From NCBI RefSeq assembly GCF_030247195.1, contig NC_080671.1, positions 11,671,343-11,735,342 of the forward strand: a DNA stretch of 64,000 nucleotides. Direction: 5' to 3'. The DNA comes from Topomyia yanbarensis (lineage: Eukaryota; Arthropoda; Insecta; Diptera; Culicidae). Both the position numbers and the translations under genes were made by a program. Within the stretch, counting starts at the first letter, position 1. The number at the start of each line of letters is the position of its first letter. Shown here in pieces: positions 1 through 11,535 of the stretch. The notes beneath the pieces are model-generated. The model did not search any database and was not told the origin of the DNA. It saw nothing but the letters and a program-made list of their open reading frames with translations.

Positions 1-1590
1 TTGGTTATTTAGATTAAGTTTCAAATTTTGACAACTGTTTCCTTCTATTGTCTACGACCGGATTAATTTCGTGTATCGGTGGGGTTGCAACATGGCTGTG
101 GGAAAATTTAAACCGAATGTACCCTTTGGCTATTTATATGAAGATGAAGAAAACGAGCATATTTTGAACCAAGAACACACCCTTGTATAGTACCATATAA
201 TTGAAATTCATCCAAATATTGCATATAAAAGCCACTGGAATCACTGGGTTTTCCCAAACCCATAGATCCACCGAGCAAACTGGCTTCAAAGCAGTAGTCT
301 AGAGCACTACTGGCATCAAAAGAATTTAACTTTACCCCATACTTCCCATAATGAAAACATAAATCAAACTTCCAACCGGCTAGTCTCCATTATCTCATAA
401 AGCAGAATTAGTTACGAATGTAAATTTCCAATCTATCCAACAACTATATAGCGTTGGACATAAAAACCTGGCAACAATCGCACATGCCATCTCTCTTCCG
501 CTCGACCATCGGGACTTAATTTCGAGCTCGCTGACATTCAATGGTGGCCGTGTGGTTTATGAACTAGAACCGCAGACAGTTCTTGGTAAAAATTTGCATT
601 CGTAATTGACTGCCGCATTTTTCCCGTGTCTCTGTATTTTTATGCGTCCAAAGTTATTCTTTCCAGTCAGGGTAGGTAGGTCGGTACATATATAGTTAAT
701 ATCGTTCCGCTTCATTTGATCCCTATTTCGATGGTCATCGCTCAATTCTTGGCTTCGCTCAATCGACTTCAAATTTATGTAGGGGAAATACTCAATAGAC
801 TGATTTACGAAGCGTTGTTACCATGCTTTGGTGGAAGTAAACCAGGTATTCGCGACTGTACTTTTGGCCTTGGTATATCATCTAGAGCAAAGGGTGAGTC
901 AATAATTATTGAGACTCTTTCAAAGTTGTGTAACTTTTTTCATACTTGACCGTAATTAACCAAATTTCTCTATTGTTTACATTCGCTCAGTTGTGTAGTT
1001 TTCAGTGCGATTCCAATCGAGATGGAAAAAATCAGCAAACCGTGGAAAATCCTGTGTTGTCGCATCGCAGCTGTGAACCATACATAGTGAGGGCGTGCTA
1101 TATTGATTGTTGGTACCATGTCGCAAAATGGTGAAGTGGACTCCGTTAAAGATAACTCTTAAAGATTCTTCCTCGGCATTGCTAATGGTGTTCTGGTGGT
1201 AAAAATGCGACTGAACCGCTCTATTCCTTTTTTCATGACTCTGCAACCTGGGACCAGCCATGCACCGACCACATTGTGCATCTATAACCAACAAATTGTC
1301 ACGAAGTTTTGTGAATAATTAGCATACTCCCGAATCACCAAAAATAAATAAATGGGCTGGCGACTACAAGAGGCTCTGGAAAAAGTTAAAAACTCTTATC
1401 AAACATGGAGGCGGAAAAAGTTCAAAGGTTTTTTTTGATGGTTCGAATAAGGGGCGGTTTATATACCACGTGGACAAAAAACGTCTGTATGTGTGTGAGT
1501 GTTTTTTTATATACTAGGGTTTGAAAAACTTCAAAAGCCTCTGGTAGTGGTTTTTTTCGCTCTTCCCCACCGAACTATAACAACCTATTA
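1..1590. other. No recognisable gene or repeat
   Basis: This stretch holds only short, mutually overlapping open frames on both strands (the longest about 105 codons at 977-1294, minus) with no motif I recognise. A weak inverted similarity occurs between about 1366-1390 and 1523-1550, where AGAGGCTCTGGAAAAAGTT faces a diverged AAACTTCAAAAGCCTCTGG, so a degraded palindromic repeat may lie at 1360-1555. I see no promoter, splice or poly(A) arrangement that would argue for a host gene. Confidence 0.4.
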
Positions 1591-1734
1591 CTTTCTGGAG
1601 GGCTTTCGGTTTCTTCTGTTCTATTTCGGAGCCACTACTTGTTTCGTGAAATTGCTCGACCTTTGAGCTTTGATTTAACTCCCGACTGCTCTTTCCTTCT
1701 TGCCTCCATCTGTTACATCACCACTTTAGCTCTC

Positions 1735-2269
1735 GTCCCCGTGAGCTGTTAATATGCTGATTCTAAGACCCATTTAGCTCCTGTTTCCGTGAGTCATTCA
1801 GCCCTCGGCCTTGTAACGATCTATTCGGATAGTCCCAGCTTTATTGCGATCGACTCGGATTTTATCCGGCGGTGACGTACCCTACTCCGGCTGAGAGTTC
1901 CTCGGCAGCGGAATTTCTCTCGATACGAGTGTTCATTTCGTGAGCCAATTAGCTCCTGTTTTTGTAACGATATAGTCGGATAGTCCACGACGGCGAATCT
2001 ACTCTACTATGCATTCCACAGCGGTAGATTTCTCCCGATATCGACGTTCGTTTCCGAGAGCCATTTAGCTCCCCGCTTCGTCACGATCTAGTCGATCTAG
2101 TCCCCGACGGTGGACCTAGCCTACTCAACGCGCCAGCCAGTAGTTGATGAGGTCCATCCAGCTTTTCGACGCGGTATACTCGGTCGAATCCCGATGTCGG
2201 GTTAGCTCATCACGACGCCCGACGACGCAAAGCCTGGGTTACGTCGCGTGTTACTCAACTAGTCCCCAG
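1735..2269 (-). repeat. Degenerate ~117-150 bp tandem repeats, 3' UTR of decayed R1-like LINE
   Basis: At least three diverged units can be lined up by their shared words: 'cattcagccctcggccttgtaacgatctattcggatagtcc'-type text near 1792, a similar unit near 1939 and another near 2056. Each contains a version of GAGCCATTTAGCTCC followed by CACGATCTAGTCG and, further on, AGCGGAATTTCTCTC. The same text continues beyond the foldback element at 4158-4215, directly downstream (on the minus strand) of the decayed ORF2 stop near 4173. I infer that the repeats are the 3' untranslated region of the R1-like LINE at 4173-7873. The outer 3' boundary is not visible. Confidence 0.55.
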
Positions 2270-4157
2270 CGCACAGTGGGGCAGAATGCTACTTTCGACG
2301 CTCAAAACCTCTAGCGCCCTGGGTATGTATCCTGGAGGATTAGTGTCTTCAGAAAAGTATCTTGGATAGAAATGAGCATTATTTTGACAACTTTAGTTTT
2401 GATCTAGATAAGTAGAAACTGATCTAGATCAGTTCTATCTTTTGACAGACGCGTTCTATCAAAAAACTTTCTTCGGCAAACTTGTTTGTTTTAATATGTT
2501 TAGCATATATACCAAAGACACTTATACTCTATAATTATGTAGATGGCGCTACATGACATTAAAAAAAGGTCTCGAGAAAATGAATTATTCCATTGTTTTA
2601 TCATTGGATTATCGTTTATCATTAGATTAAAATGTTTTATTCCTAAATCTTCGAAAATATACAATAACAAAACAAGTTTCAAGGAGTGATATATGTTATT
2701 ATAATATTCAAAGGGTGTTTTCATCATAAATAATAAAAAAATATGTTTTACAAAATTTGTAATAACCCACAAAGTGGCAGACGGCGGCAGCTGGAATTTC
2801 GTTTGTGACTAGTATAGACCTTTAACTTAATAATCACGAAGAGAAAAAAGTGGGGCAAGCTGGGGCTTTTTTTCGGCAGACAAATAAAATGAGGAGAAAA
2901 AATATATCATTCACGTGAAATAATCCCTAGTTCTCTTGAAAATTTCTGAGTTATCAAAAAAAAAAATTTTGAATTATTTTCTTGTTTTTTTAATTCAAAT
3001 ATGATATTTCGGACTGAGAAGAAATATATAAAGTAATTTATAATTTTTTTTAATTCAAATGCCTTTAGTTTTCCAAATTGTAGTTCAGTCATAAGGCAGT
3101 GATTATTCTCTGCAAGAAATGTTTCGTAAGAACGATTTGAATTAATCCACTTCCGCTGAATTTTTTAATACTTACAACAGCTTTGCATACTTTTTTCTTT
3201 CAGCATCACTTTCAAGATTCCACTTTTTTCTCAATCTGCTTTGATACATGTAAATACCTTTTACTCCAACATTCGATGTTATGCTCGTTAAACATTTCAA
3301 AGATAGTTTTCATGTTTTTGCGGAACATTTCGTACATTTGACAATTTAACCACGATAAACCAAATCAGTGCAACGGACAAATCATGACAAACTGACAGAA
3401 TTAGCACCTTACAAGCTCGTTAGAAAGTTTTATAAAATGAGTTTTACTTACGCAAATTCACACGTTTCTTCTACTGCTAATAAATCAGCAACTCGTTTTA
3501 GAATATATGAACTTGTTCTTATTATTGTTTTTGTCATATCCTTTTTTTTTTATTTTGCATGGCCTTAAACTAGCTCTTAACGTCTACCAAGATTAGAGTT
3601 TCAACAAAATTTCAGCTGCAGGCGCTCATTGAGTAATGATTGCGGAATTCGAAAACTGGCTATTTATTATTTATTACAAATTTTGTGGAACATATTTTTG
3701 TAATATCTATTATGAAAACACCCTTTAAATGTCATAATAACATTTATCACTCCTTGAAACTTGTTTTATTATTGTATATTCTCGAAGATTTAGGAATAAA
3801 ACATTTTAATCCAATGATTTTTTGATAAAAAAATATAAAAATTCATTTTCTCGAGCACTTTTTTTAAATGCCACGTAGCGCCATCTACATAGGTTATAGA
3901 GTATAAGTGTCTTTGGTATATATGCTAAACATATTAAAACAAACAAGTTTGCCGAAGAAAGTTTTTTGATAGAACGCGTCTGTCAAAAGATAGAACTGAT
4001 CTAGATCAGTTTCTGTTTATCTAGATCAAAACCAAAGTTGTCAAAATAATGCTCATTTCTATCCAAGATACTTTGCTGAAGACACTAACCCTTCAGGATA
4101 CATACCCAGGGCGCTAGAGGTTTTGAGCGTCGAAAGTAGCATTCTGCCCCACTGTGC
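2270..4157. mobile_element. Foldback-type element with ~0.5-kb inverted arms
   Basis: The left arm, from about 2271 to 2768, reappears as its reverse complement from 4157 back to about 3655. The ends match as GCACAGTGGGGCAGAATGCT at the left and its complement at the right. Shared landmarks include the ACTGATCTAGATCAGT palindrome near 2420 and 4000 and the GTAGATGGCGCTAC block near 2540 and 3885. The ~880-bp centre (2769-3654) is AT-rich and has no open frame worth calling. The element interrupts a 3'-UTR repeat unit: joining the flanks restores text like that of the neighbouring unit, with an apparent 2-3 bp duplication (AG or CAG). No transposase is present, so it is non-autonomous; the superfamily is not evident. 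Confidence 0.85.
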
Positions 4158-4172
4158 AGTGGTGGACTTGAT

Positions 4173-6803
4173 CTATACCGTCGGAGAGTTCCCGGAGACA
4201 GAATTTCTCTCCAAACCACAGTGACTTTCTAGCCAATGGCGATACTTTGTTGATCTCTTCGCCAATTCCTCTGCAGCTCGGAGAGTATACTCGTAATCAC
4301 TCTGTTGATAGCGTCCCAGGTATGTTCGTCGTGGCACATCTTTTCGGCGATATTGGCAACTGTCACACCAGGCATACCCCTTACGAACTTCTTCGAACCA
4401 AAAGCATTCGAATACCGCGTGTTCCAGTGTCTCTTGTACGTTCATACTCTCCGGGTAAAGGGTGATGAACCATGTCTAAACAGATGCAAGTAGTTCCGGA
4501 AGCATCCGTGCCCGGACAAAGCTGAGTCAAATGGAAGTTCAGCTCTCCATGCTTCCTATGCACTCAAGCCAACACATTTGAGATGAGTCGGAGGGTTCAC
4601 TTTCCTTTCTCCGCGTTGTCCCACTCCTGTTGCCATTTAGTCAACGAGTCCACTTGGACCAGTCTCCTTTCATTTCGTGCATTTCTCCGCTGGTAGCATT
4701 TGACGTCCTCGGCCATGGTGATACAGATCATCCCGGCGATAACGCATACTGCCTCCAACGATATTGTTCTGCAAGCACTCGTGACTCGCACAGCCGTCAG
4801 CTGGAATTTCCTGTTCAGCTTATCGCGATTCCGCTTAGCACCCCTGGCAAGAACCCCATATCAGAGTATGGATGACGAAACAGTAGATAGCAGACGTCTC
4901 GTGCTGCTTCTCGGATCGCCGACGCTTTGTACAATTCTTGCTACTGCGTTCGTTTTCTTCGCCGAATTTTCGCAGTCGACGTGTTTATTGAAGCTCGACC
5001 GGTCGTTGATTATCACTCCTAATTGCTTCAGTGTACGCTTCGATACAATCACTTGCCGTTCGACGTCGATCTTTGCAGCTTGACCCCATTCATCCAGCTC
5101 TCGATCGCGGTAACTCGCGTTTGTTGTCTCCGTCACCGACGCCTCCACTTCTTCAAGTGTCTCACCCATCAACGTTAGTGACACGTCGTTCGCGAAACCC
5201 ACAATTTTCAGTTTTCTGGGGAGCCGCTTTGCTAATACCCCATCGTACATTCATTTCCAACAATTTGAACCGAGAGGAACGCCTGCTGTAACTCGCATTT
5301 ACTTCTGCCCTTTCGCTTATCTCGTACAGCAGGACTCTGCTCTGGAAGTAGCTCTTCAGGATCTGGCATAGATAGTCGGGAACCCTCATTCTGTGCAGCT
5401 CTGACTTCTCAGCTTCTTCCAATCTATCATGACCACATTCTTCACATCTATCGTGACCACAGCGCAGTATCGATCTCCCCTTCGCTTCTGTTAAGATGTC
5501 TTCTCAGCATTCTCGAGCACTGTCCGAATTGCATCCACTGTCGATGCTTCTTTGCGGAATCCGAACTGCATCTTGGACAATCCGCGCTCACCTTCTGTGA
5601 ATTTCGTCAACCTGTTAAAGATGATCTCTTCCTGGAGTTTTCCGAGTGTATTCAGCAGACACATGGGCCTGCTGATCGCTAGGTGATTTCCTTGGCTTTG
5701 GCAGCAACACCAGCTTCTGGACCTTCAACATTTCGGGGAAGTTGCCTTCATTTAGACACTTCTGCAGCACCATCCTGAACATGTCCGGATATGCCAGGAT
5801 CGCAGCTTCCATCCGGACCGGGGGCTTGCTTTGATCGCATCGATGCTTCTGCTAGCTCGGCGTTAGTCACTTGCCGATCGTCCGTGTTTGCTCCTTCTTC
5901 TTCGCCGTACGGTGTTGGCGGTCAGATAGTTGGATCCTGTTTCGGGAAAAGACCCTCGACGATTATTTTCAACTTACTCGGGCACATTTCGGCTGGCGTC
6001 GTTGAACCCTTCATTTTCGCCTTCACGACTCGGTACGCGTCGCCCCAAGGATTGCCATCCACAGCTCCTTGTGGCAATCTGACTTGCTAAGTCTGCACTC
6101 CCGTTTTAAAGCGACCCAAGCTTCCTAAAACGCTGCCTTGCGTTCTTCTCTATTTGGCTCCAATATTTCTGGCTCTGGCTCTGAGAAAAACAGCTTGTAG
6201 CGTACTAAGTGTCTCGTTCCTGGATGCCGTTTATTGTGTGGTTCCAGTTTCCGCGGCATTGTGGTGTCACAAGCCGCCACAATCCTTCTTGATAGGTCAG
6301 CCGCATCCACGTTTTCGGTCTCGCCGCTTGGTCGAAGTGCCTCAACGAAGAGGTCTTTGTTAAAGGTGTTCGTCGATAATAGACTCCCTCCCGTCTCTCC
6401 GAAATGTGTTAACAGAACCTTCATTGCACAATCATACGTCTAACTTCACTATAGCTTCCTGCAGGAACACCCTCTTGTGTTGGTTACTCTACTGCCCTAC
6501 TCCGATCAAATGCCCAGTTAACTGCTCCAGCATTAGGCTGCACTGCTCTACTGTCCACCTTGGAGGAGCGTAACAGCAACACACGAAGACGCCGTTGATT
6601 TTGACGATCACGTAGCTCTCGTATGAGCGTTCTACCACTTCTTCTGCCCATAACTTGTATGACCGCCGTTCCCGTTCTATCCGCCACTCAGTTACCGTTA
6701 TTCCCCCTAGGTCCCCCTGACTTGATATGGCTCTGCGATCAAGCAGGCACATCACACTTAGTTTCTGTCGTAGACAGCCACAACAGTTGCTGTGCGTTAT
6801 CAC
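4173..6803 (-). pseudogene. Decayed R1-clade LINE ORF2 (endonuclease-RT)
   Basis: Minus-strand fragments in shifting frames follow the order of an R1-like ORF2 and align by eye with the near-intact copy at 38421-41402. An endonuclease piece at 6489-6803 contains KINGVFVCCCYAPPRW. A linker piece lies at 6125-6424. Start-of-RT sequence with KLVLLPKP lies at 5615-5812. RT core at 4861-5250 contains KIVGFANDV, where the catalytic FADD has become FAND. C-terminal pieces at 4381-4791 include KWQQEWDN and the HLTQ motif, and the C-terminal His-Cys region is at 4173-4445. Many stops and frameshifts are present, so it cannot encode a functional protein. It is more diverged than the two other R1-like copies in the window and so is probably older or from a related family. 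Confidence 0.8.
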
Positions 6804-6829
6804 AGTGATTAAGGGTTTATCTGGGTTAT

Positions 6830-7873
6830 CTCCATTACCGTTGGTCTGCAGTCGCCCTGGTTACGCTGCTGCTTCAGTGCACCTCTCAGCTCGTTTCTGT
6901 CACGATTTCATCAAGGTACTTGCCCACAATCACCATCTCCGGATGCAAGACTTTAACTTCTGCCGTTTCACCCATTGATTTGGTAATAGTCTCCTGCAAG
7001 GTCGAACGGCTAGTCGTGGAATTCTTCTTCAGCTCGAGGAGCATCTTGGGTACGCCTGACTCTTACCACGTTTTGTACCAAATCCTTCAGCTCCGGGTCC
7101 TCTCTGACCTATTTGAGCAGCGCTGCATACGTCGTCGCGCCATTGGCTTTGACGAGCACGGCTTCTCCCTTTGGCACCTTCTGACGAGCCGAGGGTTTTC
7201 CTTTCCTCTTCTGCTCCCCTTTTCGCTACTCCTTATTTTTTGCTGTTTCCCGTGTTTCTCCTTTCGACCTACCACGGTACACCAGCTTTCTCCCTGTCGG
7301 GTGGCGTCCATTCCTTAGGCAACAACAGTGTCCTCGAGCGTCTACCTCTTCGGCCCGCCTGATGAAGTTCTTGCCCTCTTTGGAGTTACGGGAAATGGCG
7401 TGGTCTCCACTTCAATCTGCTTCTCCTTACCTGTTTCGGAGATGCTAGGAGGATAGTACCCTCAGCCGACGTCGATGTTCGCTCAGCTACATCAACCCTC
7501 CGCGTTATCGTGTCATAATTCTTCACGGTAGACAGTAGCGCCGTCCGGATTCTGATGATCATCTCCTTAATGTCCTTATGGACATTGTTTCTCGCGTCTA
7601 CGAATTTGTGGAGCTCCTCCACCAAGCACTTCGCTGCCGCTACTTTTGGCGTCTGTGGGGTGTCGTGTAGCTCATCCTGCTCTGCTCTGGCTGTTGTTGC
7701 TGCTGCTTCCCCTCCGCCTGGTCTTGCTGATTGACTTCAGCTGGTGCTGGTAGTGGTGACCTCACCAAACCACCTCTGGCGAACGGATTCGCCGCGTTTG
7801 CTCCGTATATGTGAGTTTCCTTGTTTCGCTCCATTTTATTGGGTCTCCAATCCGGGCCGTTATCTCCTTTCAT
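6830..7873 (-). pseudogene. Decayed R1-clade LINE ORF1
   Basis: The minus-strand frame from 7873 contains NPFARGGLVRSP, matching NPFARGGLARSP near the start of the intact ORF1 at 41399-42883, and is followed by a Gln-rich stretch. The frame at 7386-7625 and the basic stretch at 7087-7311 (CTVVGRKEK, equivalent to LVTKKKPAP of the intact copy) continue the same order. The zinc-knuckle end is not recognisable, and the distance to the ORF2 remnants is too short for a complete ORF1, so sequence has been lost around 6830-7090. The frames are broken several times. Confidence 0.7.
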
Positions 7874-8490
7874 TGCACAGTCGCCTCTTGTGATCCCATG
7901 ATTATCTATGCGAGCAGTAAGGTCATGCTAGGGTTGACACTATTCTTCATGGAGAGTAATGTTTAGAGCCGGATCGGCGTAAAATCGGGAATGCTTCAAC
8001 CGAACCTAGTACCACCAACCAAATGATGGCGAGTACCCGGAGACCTGCCAGGGTTTTGTTGGGACGGAGGCAGCCATGCTGTTAGCCCACTTTCCATTTC
8101 AAGTAGGTGTCATCCTTTCTTACTCAGGGAGTAGAACAGCACGCCTGTCAGCCCAAAGTCGTCTTTCAATTCGTGATCCGTGTCCTGTTCGTTGACGTTC
8201 GCCATGGCCAGTATGCCATAATGAGGTTGTTACTGGCGTCGATCCTGATGTGCCGGTTGGCACTCCGGTTGGGATCTTAGATTACTGGAATTTTAGGAAC
8301 TTAGCAGAAGCGGCACAGACTCGCTTCGTCGGAGCTGCTTTCGGAGTTATGTCTTTTTTAGGGGTTTAGCAGAGCCCAATCCAAACCCCATCATTTCCTA
8401 GTTTTCCAACTCGCAGTTGGGCCGGGGAAGGAGGAGTTCGTAAAGCCTCTAGACTCCTGTCTTTCTTGTCCCTGGCGCCCCCTTGTATGT
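7874..8490 (-). other. Probable 5' leader of the decayed R1-like LINE
   Basis: The sequence lies immediately upstream (minus strand) of the decayed ORF1 and is more GC-rich than the AT-rich flank that begins near 8500. It ends at a TGTATGTATGTATG run at 8484-8497 that leads into a dispersed repeat. No clear alignment to the 5' UTR of the intact copy (42884-43220) is visible, so the assignment rests on position and composition only. Confidence 0.35.
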
Positions 8491-8497
8491 ATGTATG

Positions 8498-8662
8498 AAT
8501 GTAAATATGTACCAAAGAAACTCACTTATTTTTCTCCGAGATGGCTGAACCGATTGCAATACTATATTCCAATCAAAAATGTAGCATCGTCATAGGTCGA
8601 AATTAAATTTCATTTGGATGGGAGTACTGGTTTCAGAGTTACGAGATGCAGAGTAGGGCATT
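8498..8662 (+). repeat. Dispersed mosquito-type repeat ('GAGATGGCTGAACCGAT' family)
   Basis: It contains CTCCGAGATGGCTGAACCGA, then AATTAAATTTCATTTGGATG, then a 'ctggtttcagagttacgag' block. The same ordered words occur, diverged, at 11440-11530 and 43735-43885 in this orientation, and in the opposite orientation at 24540-24695, 26440-26585 and 29462-29605. From memory it resembles text that is very abundant in culicine genomes. There is no coding potential. Confidence 0.6.
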
Positions 8663-8664
8663 GT

Positions 8665-9815
8665 AAAAAATCACTCATTTTTGAAATCTCAGTCACCCTT
8701 CGCGTATAGTGACAAATGTCGAAGTAAGCTCAGATGCCATGTTTCACATCATTTAGACAATTTTAAACCCCCGCTCACTTCTCTTGAAGTTTCTAGAATT
8801 GGTACTATGAGTAAATAAGGAGAAAAATATATTAAATGCCATAAATTTTGAAGTAACACTCGCAAAATTACAATTCATGCCTTGTTTTAAACAAAATAAT
8901 GTTAGCATTGATGGATATATTTCCGTTTCTCGAAAAAATACGGGAAAGAGTGAGGTACTGGGTCATTTTGTCCCCAAAATCCCCTAATTTAAAGAATTTT
9001 TCTGCTCTGTGCTGCAAATCCTACATATTTTGTAGTTTTTTTAATGTGAGAAAATTTCAGAATTCGAACGGACCCTCCTACCTTTGTCCGAATACGAGAA
9101 GGTGTGGTTATAGGGCCTTTTGTCTTTTATATTAATTTTTATCATTTTCTCGTGTATATAAATAATGATAAAAATGTGCAATCAAGATCAAATGTCAAAA
9201 GATCTGACGTTTCTGAATCTATCTTTCTATTGTTCCTAAGGATTTTTCACGTTTAGCAGGGTACATTTCATGAAAATTTATAGAAGTATAATAGCAATAT
9301 ATGCATGAGAAAATGGTATGATAATTTAATAGGAATGATAAAAGGCTCTATAAACTCAGTTTCTAGAATTCAGCCAATGGTCGCAAAGGTTCTGTTCGAT
9401 TCCGAAGATTTTTTCACACAAGAAAAAATGCATAATATGTTGTATGATTTGCATCAGGAAGCAGAAGAATTCTTAAAAACATGGGATTTTGGGGACCCAG
9501 TATCCACTTTCCCGTATTTTTCGAGAAACGGAAATATCTGCTTTCAAATACTAAGATTATTTCCTTTGAAAAAAGATACGAATTGTAATTTTCTCGTTGC
9601 TACTTCAAAAGTAATAGCATTTATTATATTTTCCTCCATATTTTTCCATAATACCAATTTCAAAAACTTTAAGCGAAGTGGGCGGGGGTCCAAAATTGTC
9701 CAAATGATGCGAAATTTGACATCTGAGTTTACTTTGACATTTGTCACAATATAAAAGAAGGGAACTTTGAGAATTCAAAAAAAAAAAATGTTTGCGATGC
9801 CGTAATGAAGAATAA
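8665..9815. mobile_element. Palindromic (foldback-like) element
   Basis: The left arm 8665-9005 is an imperfect reverse complement of 9480-9815. For example, GACAAATGTCGAAGTAAGCTCAG near 8711 pairs with the GACATTTGTC region near 9735, and TTTCCGTTTCTCGAAAAA near 8922 pairs with TTTTTCGAGAAACGGAAA near 9517. The ~475-bp centre is AT-rich and without a convincing gene; the open frame at 9305-9754 runs through the right arm and is probably fortuitous. No transposase and no clear target duplication were seen. Confidence 0.75.
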
Positions 9816-9827
9816 AAAAAAATTCAA

Positions 9828-11285
9828 ATTCATGCCTGTTGAAGTGCCTCTGAACTGTCTTACAATTTTTTAACATTTTTTTTTTTAATTTTCTGAAGAT
9901 CCAAATCGAGAAGTTTGGTTAGTTAGTTTGGTCAAATTTTGGATCGTATGGCAGAGCCATTAAAACTTTAAATTTTAAATTTAATTTTTGATGTTTTCAT
10001 TAGTTTTTCTTCAAAACTGGGTATGGAGAACATTTCAAATAATCAAGCCAACTATAAGGGCGCAAATATACTGAAGAAAGTGTATAGCTACGGCTAATGG
10101 GGTATGAGTTATTTAAGTTTTTGTTAGAAAACCTTTTGACATTTTATGCTATTCATTAAAAATAACACTGTTCTACAAAATAAAACGAATTAAATGTGCT
10201 TAGTCCGCATTTTCTTTTTCGGAAAATTTAGTCCGTTAGGATCGGGTTTAATAAGCGTTTGATGATTTTTTTTACCTTCAATTATAAAAATAATGCTAAC
10301 TTTGCTAATGACACCAAGTTTCTAATTATTTTTTGCAGAGTTAACACAGACTAACAAACATAACACTATGAGGAAATTCTTTCAAAAAATATCGATCCAA
10401 GAATCTTACTAGAACACTAGCTCCACCTTTTATACATGGTCCCAACCACTTATTTGCAAAAGGGTTATTTTTCAGGCTCAGTGGTGCCATAATCTCAAAT
10501 GCGCCCACAGTTCCAACTTAAAATATATTTAAAATGATCGTTAAAACGGGTTTTCGAGTGTTATGTCCGTTAGTCTGTGAAGTGGATGCTTCATTATTAC
10601 TGCTAGAAGGTTTATTCACCAAACTTATTGCATCAAAAGATGCGCTGTATTCTGTTGTAAATTTTCTTTTGAAAATACACAGCTTTTAAAACTGACTATT
10701 TTGGAATTGTGTGATCTAAACCGTACAAATCAGATTTTCAACACTCACCTCACTCTTCTGTATTTTTCTTCACTCTAAGGTACCTAACATGGAAATGAGA
10801 CCTTATATACGAAATCTGAATACGCCAATCAATTCAGCATTCAAATATACGCCATAACTTGTAACTAACTCGACAATTTTTAAAATTTTCGTGATTTTCA
10901 ATCCTGCTAGGTGGTTATTAATATACCAAATATTTTAAAAAAATCGTCATACGCTCATAAAAACCAATTCTGATGTAATAGAGACAAACGGAAGACGCCA
11001 TTTTACATCATTTTCCTTCTATTTTACGGAAAACATAATGCGGACTAAACATATTCGAATTGTTTTATTTTGTGGAACAGTGTTGTTTTTGATGAATAGC
11101 ATAAAATGTGGAAAGATTATTTATCAAAAACTTAAAGCTCTGCCGCTATTATAATTCAAAATTTGTGCAAACTAACTCACCAAGCTTCTCCATTTGGATT
11201 CCCCGAAAAATGAAAAAAAAGCTGAAAAAAATGTAAGACAGTTCAGTGGCACTTCTGCAGACACAAATTTGAAATGTTACCCAAA
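9828..11285. mobile_element. Palindromic element with nested insertions
   Basis: The left arm 9828-10225 matches the reverse complement of 11022-11285. Outer words are GAAGTGCCTCTGAACTGTCT at 9840 against its diverged complement near 11245, and inner words are TTAGTCCGCATT at 10200 against AATGCGGACTAA near 11038. The left arm is about 130-160 bp longer, because an AT-rich block near 9960-10110 has no counterpart on the right. The centre holds a smaller inverted-repeat element at 10345-10579. No coding capacity. Confidence 0.75.
10345..10579. mobile_element. Small inverted-repeat element (MITE-like)
   Basis: ACAGACTAACAAACATAAC at 10346-10364 faces its complement ending at 10578 (GTTATGTCCGTTAGTCTGT), with two mismatches over 22 bp. 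The element is about 235 bp and non-coding, and is flanked by AA on both sides. The superfamily is not determinable. Confidence 0.6.
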
Positions 11286-11439
11286 ATCGTCCCATTTTTT
11301 AAAAGATCAAAATTCGTCACCAGCAGGAAGCATTTTAGTAAACTCACTCCGAAGAAGAAAGTGATCGTAATACCCTAACCTTTCATTTAAGAAGTGAACC
11401 CGATGGCTTTTATAATATGATGTCATTTTGAGACACCCT

Positions 11440-11530
11440 AATCGGTAATTCTGCAATGACTGAACCGATTTTCACAAACCAAGTATCAATGGGAAGGTAT
11501 GAAATGCGTTTGGTTGCAATTCCGACCAAC
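11440..11530 (+). repeat. Fragment of the 'CTGAACCGAT' dispersed repeat
   Basis: It contains ATGACTGAACCGATTTTCAC followed by an 'aagtatcaatgggaaggta' block, matching the order of words in the repeats at 8498-8662 and 43735-43885. It directly abuts the heptanucleotide array. Confidence 0.45.
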
Positions 11531-11535
11531 CCTTC

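Noticed and set aside
9305..9754. 149-codon plus frame as a transposase remnant
   Set aside because: It runs from the palindrome centre into its right arm and shows no catalytic motif.
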